Shown here: positions 1 to 10,862 of the stretch, piece by piece
Numbering within the stretch: position 1 is the stretch's first letter
Layout: every line of letters begins with the position of its first letter
Origin: Nocardia vermiculata NBRC 100427
GTDB taxonomy: Bacteria > Actinomycetota > Actinomycetes > Mycobacteriales > Mycobacteriaceae
Reading direction: 5' to 3'
NCBI RefSeq assembly: GCF_001613265.1
Contig: NZ_BDCA01000001.1
Span: 310,001-374,000 of the forward strand
Length of the DNA: 64,000 nt
Notes under the pieces: model-generated
What the model was told of the DNA's origin: nothing
The model's input: only the letters and a program-made list of their open reading frames with translations
Database searches by the model: none
Position numbers and translations under genes: made by a program

Positions 1-172
1 AGGCCCAGCGTTCGAGGATATTGATCCGTCCCGGCACGACCAGGTCCGCGGAGAGCGCGAAATCCAGGCACCCGGCGGCCCGGCGTGCCTGCTCGACAAC
101 GCTCACACAGCCCGCGAGGTAGGACTCCCGCGTGCCGGGTTCGACCGAGATGTGGCCGGCAACGATGATCAT
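1..172 (-). CDS. Antibiotic biosynthesis monooxygenase (ABM) family protein, partial
   Basis: The gene starts at ATG 172 and runs off the left edge, so only about 57 N-terminal residues are visible. They begin MIIVAGHISVEPGTRESYL and continue with a helix rich in Ala/Arg, then a strand with FALSADLV and INILERW. This is the usual opening of small ferredoxin-fold ABM enzymes or putative quinol monooxygenases: a first strand with a VAGxI pattern, then SxEP and an R.YL helix. Family members are about 95-110 residues and act on small aromatic or quinol substrates without a prosthetic group. The actual substrate cannot be inferred. The gene points away from the YhgE gene to its right. Confidence 0.75.
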   Translation of the reverse strand, partial: MIIVAGHISVEPGTRESYLAGCVSVVEQARRAAGCLDFALSADLVVPGRINILERWA

Positions 173-248
173 GTACGCCCTCCTGCTCCGATAAACACTT
201 CACCCATTCGGACGCGTCGAGCGCAGCGAACTCATCGGTGGCCGGTGA

Positions 249-2189
249 TCACGCCTCGATCTGCGGGTGCAGCCGGTCGAGGGTCCACATCCGCTGCCGG
301 CGCACCACCAGGCTGGTGGCTGCGAGGAAGGCGATCGCGAAGCCGGCCAGGACCAGCAGGTCGCGAACAAGATTCGTGGTGAGCCCGCCGGAGACGGTGA
401 CCCGAAGTCCGTCGACCACATACGTCATCGGGATCAGCGGATGGATCGCCCGGAAGGGTGCCGGTGTGGTCTCGATGGGATACAGACCGCCGCAGGCGGT
501 GAGCTGAATGATCAACAGAGCCAGCGAGATCGCTTCACCGATCGCGCCGAGCGCCACCCGCAGAAAATGGTCGATCGCCACATACGCACCCGCGGCCAGC
601 ACCAGTAGTCCGATCATCCAGAGTGGGTGGATCGGATTCAGGCCGAGCCCGAGCTGCACCACGAGATACAACAGCAGCCCACCGACCGCCGCGATCACGG
701 CGACGGGCAGCCAGCCGGCCGTCGCGACGGTGAACGCGTCGACTCGTCCCGCCAGCGCCCGCGGGTTCAACGGCCGGATGAACAGGTAGGCCAGCAGCCC
801 CACCACCCAGAGGGCGATCGCGAAGAAGAACGGCGCGAATCCCCTGCCGTACACCCCGGCCGGATGCAGATTGTCCGTCGAGATCCCGACCGGTGAGCCC
901 AGCACATCGGCCGCCTTCGCGGTCTGTTCGGGACTCGTCTCCGGAATCTTCGCGGTCGCGTCGTCGATCACCTTCGTGATGTCGGCGGCACCGCTGTTGA
1001 GCTGATCGGCACCGGTCTGCAAGGTCCGGCTGCCGGCGTGCAGCGACTCGAGCCCCGAGGTGACCTGGGTGGCACCGCCGCCGACGGTGCGCGCGGCGGC
1101 CGACAGTGCTTGCAGCGGTGCGGTCGCGCCGGTGACGGCCTGCGTGAACGGCCCGGAGTCGGCCTGCAACCGGCCCGCCCGCTCGGTGAGCTGCCGGGCG
1201 GCCTGCTGCGCATCGGCGGCACTGGCATGGGCAGTGGCAGCGGTGTCGGTCATGGTCTGTGCGCTGCGTCGCACGGCCCCCAGCAGTGGGTCGCCGGCGA
1301 ATTCCGGATGTGCCGCGCTGAACTGTTCCAGCGCCGTACTCCCTTGTGCGGCGGCCTGTCCGACGAGCCCGGTCGCCTCGTGCACCACCGCAAGACTCTG
1401 CGCCGCGGCCGTACCGGCGTTCGCGAGTGCGGCGGTGGCGGTCGGCAGCGCGGCGGCACCGGCCTCGGTGATGGCCGCGATCGCGCGATCGGCTCCTTCG
1501 GCGGCGGCCGCGAGCTGACCGACTCCGTCGCTGATCGCGCCCGAGCCGGCCTGCGCGGATGCCACTCCCTGGGTGAGCGCAGCACTGCCCTGCTGGGCGA
1601 GCACAGTGGCGTCGAGCAGTCGGTGCGCACCGGCGGAGGCGATCTGCAGTTGCTGTTTCACCAGGGACAGGTCGCCGTAGATGGCACGGGCGTAGGCGGC
1701 GTGCGCGGCGCTGTCCACCTGGCTCTGCAGTTCGGTTTTCGCTGTCTGGGCGACGATTCCGACGATGTAGTTGTTGGCGTCGTTCATCGTGATTCCCAAG
1801 CTCGCGCGTTCGGGCGTGGGGTTCTGCGCACTGGCCAGCTTGGCGCTGAAATCGGGTGGGACGGTGATGGTGAAGTAGTACCGGCCGTGCCGCAGGCCGT
1901 CCAGCGCCTCGTCGGCATCGACGAAATGCCAGGCGAAGACGCCCGACGCTTTCAACTGTTCGGTGAATTGCTGCCCGGCATCGATCTGCTGGCCGTTGGC
2001 GACGGCGGGCCGGTCCTGGTTGACGACCGCCACCGGAATCTGATCGGTGCGGCCGTAGGGATCCCAGTTCGACCACAGATACAGCGAGCCGTACAGCAGC
2101 GGGATCATCATCAGACCGATCGGGACCAGCCGGCGCATCGGCGCCCGAAAGCGGCGAAATTCCACCAACGCCAAGCGGAACACGGTCAT
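249..2189 (-). CDS. YhgE/Pip-type ABC-2 family membrane protein
   Basis: A 646-residue membrane protein of the YhgE/Pip family. The N-terminus (FRLALVEFRRFRAPMRRLVP) leads into one membrane segment (about residues 24-43) followed by the family hallmark YLWSNWDPYGRTDQIPVAVV. A long Ala/Gln/Ser-rich extracellular domain with coiled-coil-like repeats spans about residues 130-420. At least five C-terminal membrane segments follow, as in ABC-2 permeases. It lies directly downstream of an ABC ATPase gene: the ATPase stop is at 2193-2195 and the start here is ATG 2189 (or GTG 2192). An AGGAG sits just upstream, which favours ATG 2189. The likely role is export or cell-envelope function together with the ATPase. 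Family members include phage-infection proteins and ESX-like accessory factors; no substrate is evident. Confidence 0.88.
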   Translation of the reverse strand: MTVFRLALVEFRRFRAPMRRLVPIGLMMIPLLYGSLYLWSNWDPYGRTDQIPVAVVNQDRPAVANGQQIDAGQQFTEQLKASGVFAWHFVDADEALDGLRHGRYYFTITVPPDFSAKLASAQNPTPERASLGITMNDANNYIVGIVAQTAKTELQSQVDSAAHAAYARAIYGDLSLVKQQLQIASAGAHRLLDATVLAQQGSAALTQGVASAQAGSGAISDGVGQLAAAAEGADRAIAAITEAGAAALPTATAALANAGTAAAQSLAVVHEATGLVGQAAAQGSTALEQFSAAHPEFAGDPLLGAVRRSAQTMTDTAATAHASAADAQQAARQLTERAGRLQADSGPFTQAVTGATAPLQALSAAARTVGGGATQVTSGLESLHAGSRTLQTGADQLNSGAADITKVIDDATAKIPETSPEQTAKAADVLGSPVGISTDNLHPAGVYGRGFAPFFFAIALWVVGLLAYLFIRPLNPRALAGRVDAFTVATAGWLPVAVIAAVGGLLLYLVVQLGLGLNPIHPLWMIGLLVLAAGAYVAIDHFLRVALGAIGEAISLALLIIQLTACGGLYPIETTPAPFRAIHPLIPMTYVVDGLRVTVSGGLTTNLVRDLLVLAGFAIAFLAATSLVVRRQRMWTLDRLHPQIEA

Positions 2190-2192
2190 CAC

Positions 2193-2861
2193 TCACTCCT
2201 GTGGAAGAGGGATCTGATCTCGCTGTGCCGGATGTGGTAATTCGACGACCGTGACCGGGTCGGCCAGTGCCGGAACGTCGGTGCTCGCGGCGAGCACGGT
2301 GCATCCGTGCGCGGCGAGGGTCGCCAACGAGTCCCACACGCCCCGCGTCTGCTCGGCACCACAACCGCGCCCGATATCGTCGACGACCACCGCCGCCGGT
2401 GCCTCGGCCGCGGCCAGTGCGACGGCCAGCAATGCCTGCTGCTCAGGGGGCAGTTGCGCCACCGTCGAATCCGATGCTGCCTCGATACCGAGCAGGGTGA
2501 ACGCCTCGGCGATCGCCGCTCGGTCCGCCGGTCCGATCAGGGTCCGCTCGGCGACCAGATCGCGGACGCGCAGTTCGTCGTCCAGTCCGGCCGCGGGCTC
2601 GGCTCGCGCCACTGCCACCAGCCGACGAACGGCGCGCGCCTGCTCCGGCAACCGGTAACCGCCCACCGATGCGGCACCCGCGACCAACCGCATGCGTCCC
2701 GACAGCGCCAGCAGCAGCGAGGTGCGGCCGGACCCCTGCGGACCCACGATCACCCCCAGCGCGCCCGCCGCCACCTCCAGCGATACTCCGGCGAATGCGC
2801 ATCCACGGGCCCCGCGCGCGGTGATACCCCGAGCGGCGATGTCGATACCGGAGAAACGCAT
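2193..2861 (-). CDS. ABC transporter ATP-binding protein with degenerate Walker A
   Basis: A 222-residue ABC-type ATPase, partner of the YhgE/Pip membrane protein with which it forms a tight operon (no gap). The P-loop at about residues 40-48 reads GPQGSGRTS, where Arg replaces the usual Lys. The signature region (LPPEQQALLAVALA) is a degenerate LSGGQ, and the Walker B region is AVVVDD. Such relaxed motifs are typical of the ATPases paired with YhgE proteins in actinobacteria, so function is probably kept, but ATP hydrolysis could be weak. I chose ATG 2861 rather than the GTG at 2921 because a TACTAT box lies 7 nt upstream, consistent with a leaderless transcript. Confidence 0.8.
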   Translation of the reverse strand: MRFSGIDIAARGITARGARGCAFAGVSLEVAAGALGVIVGPQGSGRTSLLLALSGRMRLVAGAASVGGYRLPEQARAVRRLVAVARAEPAAGLDDELRVRDLVAERTLIGPADRAAIAEAFTLLGIEAASDSTVAQLPPEQQALLAVALAAAEAPAAVVVDDIGRGCGAEQTRGVWDSLATLAAHGCTVLAASTDVPALADPVTVVELPHPAQRDQIPLPQE

Positions 2862-2868
2862 CGAGCCG

Positions 2869-2874
2869 ATAGTA
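2869..2874 (-). promoter_or_regulatory. Putative -10 box for a leaderless ABC-ATPase transcript
   Basis: On the minus strand TACTAT matches the actinobacterial TANNNT -10 consensus and ends 7 nt before ATG 2861. No Shine-Dalgarno sequence is present. This spacing is typical of leaderless mRNAs and supports the shorter start. Confidence 0.5.
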
Positions 2875-2922
2875 CCCGGCGAACCTGCACGCAAGTGGTC
2901 AGCAATCGCCGGAGAAAACACA

Positions 2923-2952
2923 GCGCGGAGGCCCGGCAGTGGACCTCCGCGC
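2923..2952 (-). terminator. Hairpin downstream of gnd
   Basis: Perfect 9-bp arms (GCGCGGAGG at 2923-2931, CCTCCGCGC at 2944-2952) enclose a 12-nt loop, about 55 nt past the gnd stop codon. There is no T-run, but GC-rich stems without T-tails are common at actinobacterial gene ends. Confidence 0.5.
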
Positions 2953-3006
2953 GTGGACCGGACGGCTCACCGGCCCGAATTCCGGGACCGGCAGCGCCGA
3001 TTCGGG

Positions 3007-4452
<1,446 letters not shown>

Positions 4453-6156
4453 TCATCTCTCTTCGAGTTGGGCCGCGGATGTCCGGGCGGCAGTATTCGA
4501 CTCGCGCGCGTTCCGGTAACGCATTATCAGTGCGTCGGTGGAACTGTCGAAACCGGGTTGCCGATCGGACCGAAGTTCGTCGTGGATCCGGGTGGCGAGC
4601 GTCTTGCCGAGCTCGACGCCCCACTGATCGAACGAATTCACACCCCAGATCCAACCCTGTACGAAAACCTTGTGCTCATACAGGGCGACCAACCGGCCCA
4701 GAGTGCGGGCCGTGAGGCGGGGCAGCAGGATGGTGTTGGTGGAGCGGTTGCCCGGAAACCACCGGTGCGGCGGTCGGTCGCCGGGATCGTCGGCGGCCCC
4801 GAAGGCCAGGGCGCGGGTCTGCGCGAACAGGTTGGCCATCAGCAGGTCGTGATGCTCGCGCAAGTCGTGTGCGGGTTCGAGCACTCCGATGAAGTCGCAC
4901 GGCACCGGCGTCGTGCCCTGATGCAGCATCTGGAAGAAGGCGTGCTGCCCGTTGGTTCCCGGCTCCCCCCAGATGATCGGTGCGGTGTCCACCGCAACCC
5001 GGTCTCCGTCCCGGTCGACGCTCTTTCCGTTGCTCTCCATGTCCAGCTGCTGCAGATAAGCGGGCAGGCGGCTCAGCCGCTGGTCGTAGGGCAACACCGC
5101 ATATGCCTGCGCACCACGGAAGTTCCGATGCCAGATCCCGAGCAGGCCGAGCAGCACCGGCAGGTTCTGTTCGAACGGCGCACTGCGGAAGTGGCTGTCC
5201 ATCCCGTGCGCTCCGGCGAGCAGTTCCCGGAACTGTCCGGGACCGACGGCGATCATCAGCGACAGCCCGATCGCCGACCACAGCGAGTACCGACCGCCCA
5301 CCCAGTCCCAGAATTCGAACATATTGGCCGGGTCGATCCCGAACGCCGCGACCTGTTCGGCATTAGTCGATACCGCGACGAAATGCTTGGCGACCGCATC
5401 CGGGTCGTCGAGCCGGTCCAGCAGCCACTGCCGCGCGGTCCGGGCATTGGTCAGGGTCTCGACGGTGGTGAAGGTTTTCGACGAGACGACGAACAACGTG
5501 GTCTCCGGGTCGAGATCGCCGAGTGTCCGGGTGATGTCGTGACCGTCGATATTCGAGACGAACCGAGCCTCGATACCTGCGTCCGCCAGTTCCGACAATG
5601 CCCGATAGGCCATGGCCGGACCGAGATCGGAGCCGCCTATACCGATATTCACGACCGTCCGAATCGGCCGCCCGGTCGCACCGCACCACCGGCCCGCCCG
5701 CACCCGGTCGGCGAAATCGCTCATCCGATCCAGCACCTCGTGCACCGCGGGCGACACCTGCGCGCCGGCGGGCGAGAGCGCACCGGCGACCGGCGCGCGC
5801 AGCGCGGTATGCAGTACCGCACGATCTTCGGTGGTGTTGATGTGATCGCCGGCGATCATCGCGTCGATCCCGGCACGCAGACCGCGCTCGGTGGCCAAGC
5901 GCACCAGCAGGTCCAGGGTGTGTTCGGTGACGGTGTTCTTCGAATAGTCGAGCACCAGGCCGTCGTACTCGGCCGACATGACGGTGCCGCGCCGCGGATC
6001 CGCGGCGAACAGCTCGGTCAGCGAGGTCGCGGCCAGTTCGTCGCGATGTGCGCACAATTCGCGCCAGACGGGTAGGTCCACCGGGCCGCCCGGGCGCCGG
6101 CCGATGGTCGAACCGGGTGCGTCCTGGTCGAGAAACGGTTTCGCGGAGCGATTCAT
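4453..6156 (-). CDS. pgi: Glucose-6-phosphate isomerase
   Basis: A 567-residue isomerase interconverting glucose 6-phosphate and fructose 6-phosphate. It shows the PGI signature blocks [32 protein letters not shown] and [13 protein letters not shown], with the catalytic Glu/His region [12 protein letters not shown] and [12 protein letters not shown]. The C-terminal signature contains [17 protein letters not shown] 6156 is chosen because GAGG lies 5 nt upstream and the protein then begins just before the conserved PVWREL block; the longer open frame adds 24 residues with no homology pattern. It heads the pgi-gnd operon. The divergent DeoR regulator and the inverted repeat at 6266-6288 suggest sugar-phosphate control. 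Confidence 0.96.
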   Translation of the reverse strand: MNRSAKPFLDQDAPGSTIGRRPGGPVDLPVWRELCAHRDELAATSLTELFAADPRRGTVMSAEYDGLVLDYSKNTVTEHTLDLLVRLATERGLRAGIDAMIAGDHINTTEDRAVLHTALRAPVAGALSPAGAQVSPAVHEVLDRMSDFADRVRAGRWCGATGRPIRTVVNIGIGGSDLGPAMAYRALSELADAGIEARFVSNIDGHDITRTLGDLDPETTLFVVSSKTFTTVETLTNARTARQWLLDRLDDPDAVAKHFVAVSTNAEQVAAFGIDPANMFEFWDWVGGRYSLWSAIGLSLMIAVGPGQFRELLAGAHGMDSHFRSAPFEQNLPVLLGLLGIWHRNFRGAQAYAVLPYDQRLSRLPAYLQQLDMESNGKSVDRDGDRVAVDTAPIIWGEPGTNGQHAFFQMLHQGTTPVPCDFIGVLEPAHDLREHHDLLMANLFAQTRALAFGAADDPGDRPPHRWFPGNRSTNTILLPRLTARTLGRLVALYEHKVFVQGWIWGVNSFDQWGVELGKTLATRIHDELRSDRQPGFDSSTDALIMRYRNARESNTAARTSAAQLEER

Positions 6157-6265
6157 GGTGGCCTCGAATCCCGGTTGTGCCCGATATCGCGTTGTGCACG
6201 AAATCGCGCAGGCTGTGCTCGAAATCATGCACTTCGATGAGCGAGCAAGTCAACCGGAACTCCTA

Positions 6266-6288
6266 GTACTATGCGGAAACCGCAGTAC
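6266..6288. promoter_or_regulatory. Inverted repeat between pgi and the DeoR regulator gene
   Basis: GTACT-AT-GCGG and CCGC-AGTAC flank AAA, giving a near-perfect dyad (GTACT/AGTAC and GCGG/CCGC arms, with one 2-nt bulge). It lies between the divergent starts at 6156 and 6326. This is the expected place for a DeoR-family operator controlling both genes. That it binds the adjacent regulator is inference. Confidence 0.5.
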
Positions 6289-6325
6289 AGCACCAGTGAC
6301 GCACGACCCGCCTCGGGAGGCACAG

Positions 6326-7087
6326 TTGCTCGCCAGCACGCGACGGCGCGAAATCATGCACAGGCTGGTCACCAACGGTTACGTGGAGGCCAAGGCCCTC
6401 GCCGACGAACTCGGCGTCGATGCGTCCACGATTCGCCGCGACCTCGACGCCCTGGAGCGAGCCGGGCAGGCACAACGCACCCACGGCGGCGCCCGCCCCA
6501 CCCCCGGCGCCACCGCGAAACTGCCCTACACCATGAAAGAGGGCGAACACCTCACCGAGAAGGCGGCGATCGGCGAGGCGGCCGCGACCCGGGTCCGCGA
6601 CGGCGACACGGTGATCCTCGACAGCGGTTCCACCACCTACGAAGTCGCCCGCGCCCTGCGCGACCGATCCGACCTCACCGTCATCACCAATGACCTGCGC
6701 ATCGCCACCCTCGTCGCCGACACACCCGGCGCCCGCCTGCTCGTCACCGGCGGCGAACTCCTCGGCTCGGTCTACACCCTCGTCGGCGAACGCGCGATCG
6801 CCTTCCTGTCCGACTACGCCGCCGACTGGGCCTTCCTCGGCGCCGACGCGGTCGACCGCACCGCAGGCATCACCAACATGAACACCCTCGAGGTTCCGCT
6901 CAAACGCGCGATGATCGCCACCTCCGCCCAGGCGATCGTGGTGGCAGACAGCTCCAAATTCGGCCGCCGCGCCCTCGCCAAGGTCGCGGGAGTGGACGAG
7001 ATCGACGGCGTGATCACCGATTTCGGGTTGGATCCGGAAATCTCGGATCAGTTCGGAGATTCGGTGGCGCAGGCGGGGGCAGCCTGA
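6326..7087 (+). CDS. DeoR/GlpR-family transcriptional regulator
   Basis: A 253-residue repressor with an N-terminal winged HTH (ALADELGVDASTIRRDLDAL, about residues 20-40) and a C-terminal DeoRC sugar-phosphate sensor domain. The sensor shows DGDTVILDSGSTTYEVA, VITNDLRIA, VTGGELLG and LGADAVDRTAGIT. Family members sense phosphorylated sugars and repress sugar-use operons. I placed the start at TTG 6326 because GGGAGG lies 5 nt upstream and the length then equals the family norm; the open frame continues upstream without homology. It is divergent from pgi-gnd, with a candidate operator between them, so regulation of glucose 6-phosphate flow is a reasonable guess. Confidence 0.92.
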   Translation: MLASTRRREIMHRLVTNGYVEAKALADELGVDASTIRRDLDALERAGQAQRTHGGARPTPGATAKLPYTMKEGEHLTEKAAIGEAAATRVRDGDTVILDSGSTTYEVARALRDRSDLTVITNDLRIATLVADTPGARLLVTGGELLGSVYTLVGERAIAFLSDYAADWAFLGADAVDRTAGITNMNTLEVPLKRAMIATSAQAIVVADSSKFGRRALAKVAGVDEIDGVITDFGLDPEISDQFGDSVAQAGAA

Positions 7088-7130
7088 GTTCGCGGCGCCG
7101 CCCATCGGCTTTCCCCGGCTGTGCCGACTG

Positions 7131-7340
7131 TCAGCCGGCGGACCCGGTGGCCATCAGCTCGCTCAGCCCGTAGGCCAACGCGCACAGACCAGTCTGCTGC
7201 GAGGTCGCGGTGCAACCGATCGACGACGACCCCGCATCGGCCACCACGCCGGTAGCAGGTACGGGTGCCGCCGCGGCGGTGCCGATCCCGAGGAACGACA
7301 CTGCACCCCCCAACACCACTCCTGCGACTGCGTATTTCAT
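7131..7340 (-). CDS. Small secreted hypothetical protein
   Basis: A 69-residue protein with a clear Sec signal: MKYAVAGVVLGGAVSFLGIG, then TAAAAPVP, with probable cleavage after the AAA. The mature peptide is only about 43 residues and has two cysteines (IGCTATSQQTGLCALAYG) that could form a disulfide. A GGGAG ribosome binding site precedes ATG 7340. Short exported cysteine-pair proteins of this kind are common in Nocardia and mycobacteria, mostly with unknown function. It is convergent with the DeoR gene (43 nt between stops). I do not recognise the family. Confidence 0.7.
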   Translation of the reverse strand: MKYAVAGVVLGGAVSFLGIGTAAAAPVPATGVVADAGSSSIGCTATSQQTGLCALAYGLSELMATGSAG

Positions 7341-7642
7341 CTGTCTCCCTTTCTCGCATGCGACAACGGGAGTCGACGGTAGTTGCCCCCCACCCCGGAC
7401 CGTAGCCCCGACTTCCCGGGGCGCCCGCGCAATGCCGTCGCTACGATCCGCCTACTCCGTTCGTACAGCTCGTGGAGCACCACCGGCGCCCTGCCCCGAT
7501 CCGTTTCGCTGAACTTTTGCTGTTGCGCTCCCATGAACCCGGTCGGAGCGCACAATAGTGGCTGTCAGGCGCAGTCGTTCACTCCGGTTGCGAGATGAGG
7601 GCCGGAGCGTAGTCGGTATTCCGCCTCCCGCGAGGAGCGAGG
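7341..7642. other. Intergenic stretch without a recognised gene
   Basis: About 300 bases separate the small secreted protein from the GH15 gene, which are divergent. The stretch should hold both promoters. I see no convincing coding frame, strong dyad or RNA structure, apart from the ribosome binding sites next to each start. Confidence 0.5.
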
Positions 7643-9481
7643 ATGGACCCGTACCCTCCGATCGCCGACCACGGCATCGTCGGCGATCTGCAGACCGCGG
7701 CGCTGGTGTCGTCCGCGGGGACGGTCGACTGGTGGTGCACGCCACGATTCGATTCACCGAGCGTCTTCGGCGCCCTGCTGGACCACGAACGCGGCGGATA
7801 CTTCCGGATCGCCGCAGATTTGCCGGAGGGCGACGTTGCGATCAAGCAGCTGTATCTTCCCGATACCGCGGCGCTGGTAACCCGGTTCATGGCGCCCGAC
7901 GGAGTCGGTGAGGTCGCCGACTTCATGCTGCCGATCGACAACGACGCACCCACCGACCGGCACCGGCTGATCCGGGTGGTGCGGGTCGTGCGGGGCACTC
8001 TGCCGTTCACGGTTGCCTGCCGGCCTCGCTTCGACTACGGCCGAGCCCAGCACCGCACCGAGACCCACGGCGAGCGATGGATCGTCTTCGCCGGGCCCGA
8101 GACCACCGTGCATCTGCAGGCCTGCGCACCGGTCGTCTTCGGCGTCGAGGACGGCGATGCGGTCGGTCGTTTCGAGCTCGGCCAGGGCGAGACGGCGGTG
8201 ATCACGCTGACCGCGACCGCCGCCGGTTCGGACTTCCCCGCGGCACCGGAACGCGACCGGGTCGCCGCCGAATTCGGGCAGTGCCGCGAATGGTGGCAGC
8301 AGTGGTTGCGCCATTCGACCTATCGCGGCCGGTGGCGCGATATGGTCGACCGCTCGGCGATCACGCTGAAGCTCCTCACCTACGCGCCGACCGGTGCGCC
8401 GATCGCGGCGGCGACCATGGGCCTGCCCGAACAACCGGGCGGGGAACGGAACTGGGATTACCGCTACACCTGGATCCGCGACGGCTCGCTGTCGGTGCGG
8501 GCACTGCTCGATCTGGGATTCACCGCCGAGGCTCTCGCATTTCGCCGCTGGCTGCGAGATCGACTGGAAGCGGGCAATACTGCCTCCGGCGAGCCGTTGC
8601 AGATCATGTACCGCGTCGACGGCGATCCGCGGCTGGACGAGCAGGTGCTCGAACACTGGGAAGGCTATCGCGGGTCGGCGCCGGTACGCGTCGGCAACGG
8701 TGCGGCCGACCAGCTGCAACTCGACATCTACGGCGAGGCGGCCGACGCACTGGCCCAGACCTCCGATATCGGAAGTATTGCCGGGTGGCGGGTGTTCGCC
8801 GACCTACTGGACTGGCTCGTCGATCATTGGGATCGTCCCGACGAGGGAATATGGGAAACCCGGGGCGGCAGACAGGATTTCACCTACAGCCGGTTGATGA
8901 CCTGGGTGGCCTTCGACCGCGGCATCCGCCTCGCGACCGCCCATGCGCGCCCGGCCGATCTTCCGCGCTGGACCCGGGCCCGCGACGCCGTCTTCGCCCA
9001 GATCATCGACCGCGGGTGGAGCCGCAAGCGCCGAGCATTCGTCCAGCATTTCCGCACCGAAGTGCTGGATGCATCGCTGCTGCTGATGCCACGCATGGGC
9101 TTCATCACGCCGCGCGATCCCGACTGGCTCAGCACTCTCGACGCCATGGATGCCGAACTGGTCAGCGACAGCCTGGTCTACCGTTACGATCCGGCTGCCT
9201 CACCGGACGGGTTACGCGGCGCGGAAGGCACTTTCACCCTGTGCAGCTTCCTGTACGTGGAGGCGCTGGCCCGAGCGGGGCGGGTGCAGCAAGCCCGTTA
9301 CGCTTTCGACAAGATGCTCACCTACGCCAACCATGTCGGGCTGTTCGCCGAGGAGATCGGCCCGTCCGGGGAGCAATTGGGCAATTTCCCACAGGCCTTC
9401 ACTCATCTGGCACTGGTGGCCGCGGCGATGGCGCTCGACGACGAACTCGATCGCGTCGAATCCGGCTCCGGAACGTCGTGA
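7643..9481 (+). CDS. Glycoside hydrolase family 15 protein (trehalase/glucoamylase type)
   Basis: A 612-residue cytoplasmic GH15 enzyme. The N-terminal beta-sandwich begins PIADHGIVGDLQTAALVSSAGTVDWWCTPRFDSPSVF, the typical opening of actinobacterial GH15 proteins. The (alpha/alpha)6 barrel contains NWDYRYTWIRDGSLSVRALL and WETRGGRQDFTYSRLMTWVA, with the catalytic acids expected in WIRD and in the later EGTFTLCSF block. Mycobacterial homologues of this architecture were shown to be trehalases, so trehalose hydrolysis is the best guess; maltose or glucan hydrolysis is possible. No signal peptide is present. The MFS exporter gene follows 4 nt later, so the two are probably co-transcribed. Confidence 0.9.
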   Translation: MDPYPPIADHGIVGDLQTAALVSSAGTVDWWCTPRFDSPSVFGALLDHERGGYFRIAADLPEGDVAIKQLYLPDTAALVTRFMAPDGVGEVADFMLPIDNDAPTDRHRLIRVVRVVRGTLPFTVACRPRFDYGRAQHRTETHGERWIVFAGPETTVHLQACAPVVFGVEDGDAVGRFELGQGETAVITLTATAAGSDFPAAPERDRVAAEFGQCREWWQQWLRHSTYRGRWRDMVDRSAITLKLLTYAPTGAPIAAATMGLPEQPGGERNWDYRYTWIRDGSLSVRALLDLGFTAEALAFRRWLRDRLEAGNTASGEPLQIMYRVDGDPRLDEQVLEHWEGYRGSAPVRVGNGAADQLQLDIYGEAADALAQTSDIGSIAGWRVFADLLDWLVDHWDRPDEGIWETRGGRQDFTYSRLMTWVAFDRGIRLATAHARPADLPRWTRARDAVFAQIIDRGWSRKRRAFVQHFRTEVLDASLLLMPRMGFITPRDPDWLSTLDAMDAELVSDSLVYRYDPAASPDGLRGAEGTFTLCSFLYVEALARAGRVQQARYAFDKMLTYANHVGLFAEEIGPSGEQLGNFPQAFTHLALVAAAMALDDELDRVESGSGTS

Positions 9482-9485
9482 GACC

Positions 9486-10862
9486 ATGATCGAGCCCGGC
9501 GCTCCGACCCGCCCGCGCGGCGTGCTGGTGCCGCTGGCGCTCGCCCAGTTCATCTGTAGTTTCGCCGGTACCAATATGGCGGTGATGATCACCGACATCA
9601 GCACCGACCTCGACGCCGACGTGGCCGGGGTACAGCTGGTGATCACGCTGTTCCTGCTCATCATGGCGGCGCTGATGATCCCGGGGGGCAAACTCACCGA
9701 CCGCTTCGGCCGCACACGCTGCTTCACCGTAGGTCTCTCGGTGTACGGCGTCGGCGCGATCGTGAGCGCACTCGCCCCGGCACTGGGTGTGCTCGCGCTG
9801 GGCAACTCCGTGCTGGAAGGGGTCGGCACCGCGCTGCTGATCCCACCGGTGTACATCCTGACCACGCTGCTTTTCACCGAAACCAGCTCCCGGGCAAGGG
9901 CCTTCGGAATCATCATGGCGATGGGCGGGCTCGGCGCCGCCGCCGGACCGCTGCTCGGCGGCCTGATCGCCTCGGGGGTGGGGTGGCGGGCGGCCTTCGC
10001 CTTCCAGGCAGTGGTGGTAGCAGTCATCCTGATCTCGACTCGTCGCCTGCACGACCCCGTCCCACCGGACCCGAGCCGCACCCTCGATCTCACCGGAACC
10101 ATCGTGTCGGCGACCGGACTCGTCCTGCTGGTCCTCGGAATCCTGGTCGCCGACAACGACCTGCGGTGGAGCGTGGTACTGATCGTGGTGGCGGTGCTCC
10201 TGCTGATCGGATTCTTCGTCCACGCGCGCGCCGCCGACAAGGCGGGCCGCGAACCCTTGGTTTCGCCGACGCTGTTTCGCAGCCCCGCCTCCAACCTCGG
10301 CCTGATCACCCAATTGCTGCAGTGGCTGATCCTGATGGGCACCTCGTTCGTGGTATCGGCCTACCTGCAGGTGGTCCGCGGCTACGATCCCATCGGCACC
10401 GGCGTCATCTTCACCGCCGCGACCGCCGGCCTGCTGCTGTCATCGCTGAGCGCCGCACGGCTGACACGCCACTTCGCCCAGCGCACCCTCGTCATGGCCG
10501 GATTCGTCGTGGTCGTCGCAGGCATTGCGATCCTCGTCGCGTTGGCCGGGCGCACACTCGCCCCGTGGGCCTTCGCACCCGGACTCCTCCTGATCGGCCT
10601 CGGGCTCGGCTCGATGCTCACCCCGTCGGTGAACATCGTGCAGTCGGCGTTCACCGAGGAGCACCAGGGCGAGATCTCCGGACTGTCGCGGTGTGTCTCC
10701 AACCTGGGTTCGACGCTGGGCACCGCGATCGCCGGCACCATCCTCGTCGCCGGCCTGAGCAGTCATGCCTACGCGGCCGCGATGCTCGTACTGGCCGGGG
10801 CCGGAGTGATCGGACTGTTCGCGGCGGCGGGACTGCCCCGCCCGGTAGCCGTCCCGCGATGA
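9486..10862 (+). CDS. MFS transporter, DHA2-like drug exporter
   Basis: A 458-residue integral membrane protein with about 12-14 helices. The loop 2-3 motif GGKLTDRFGRTRCF and the motif C region (PVYILTTLLF to MAMGGLGAAAGPLLGGLI) assign it to the major facilitator superfamily, drug:H+ antiporter group 2. It begins at ATG 9486, 4 nt after the GH15 stop, and is probably translated from the same message. The open frame extends further upstream inside the GH15 gene, but those residues are in the shadow of that gene. The substrate is unknown. Confidence 0.9.
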   Translation: MIEPGAPTRPRGVLVPLALAQFICSFAGTNMAVMITDISTDLDADVAGVQLVITLFLLIMAALMIPGGKLTDRFGRTRCFTVGLSVYGVGAIVSALAPALGVLALGNSVLEGVGTALLIPPVYILTTLLFTETSSRARAFGIIMAMGGLGAAAGPLLGGLIASGVGWRAAFAFQAVVVAVILISTRRLHDPVPPDPSRTLDLTGTIVSATGLVLLVLGILVADNDLRWSVVLIVVAVLLLIGFFVHARAADKAGREPLVSPTLFRSPASNLGLITQLLQWLILMGTSFVVSAYLQVVRGYDPIGTGVIFTAATAGLLLSSLSAARLTRHFAQRTLVMAGFVVVVAGIAILVALAGRTLAPWAFAPGLLLIGLGLGSMLTPSVNIVQSAFTEEHQGEISGLSRCVSNLGSTLGTAIAGTILVAGLSSHAYAAAMLVLAGAGVIGLFAAAGLPRPVAVPR

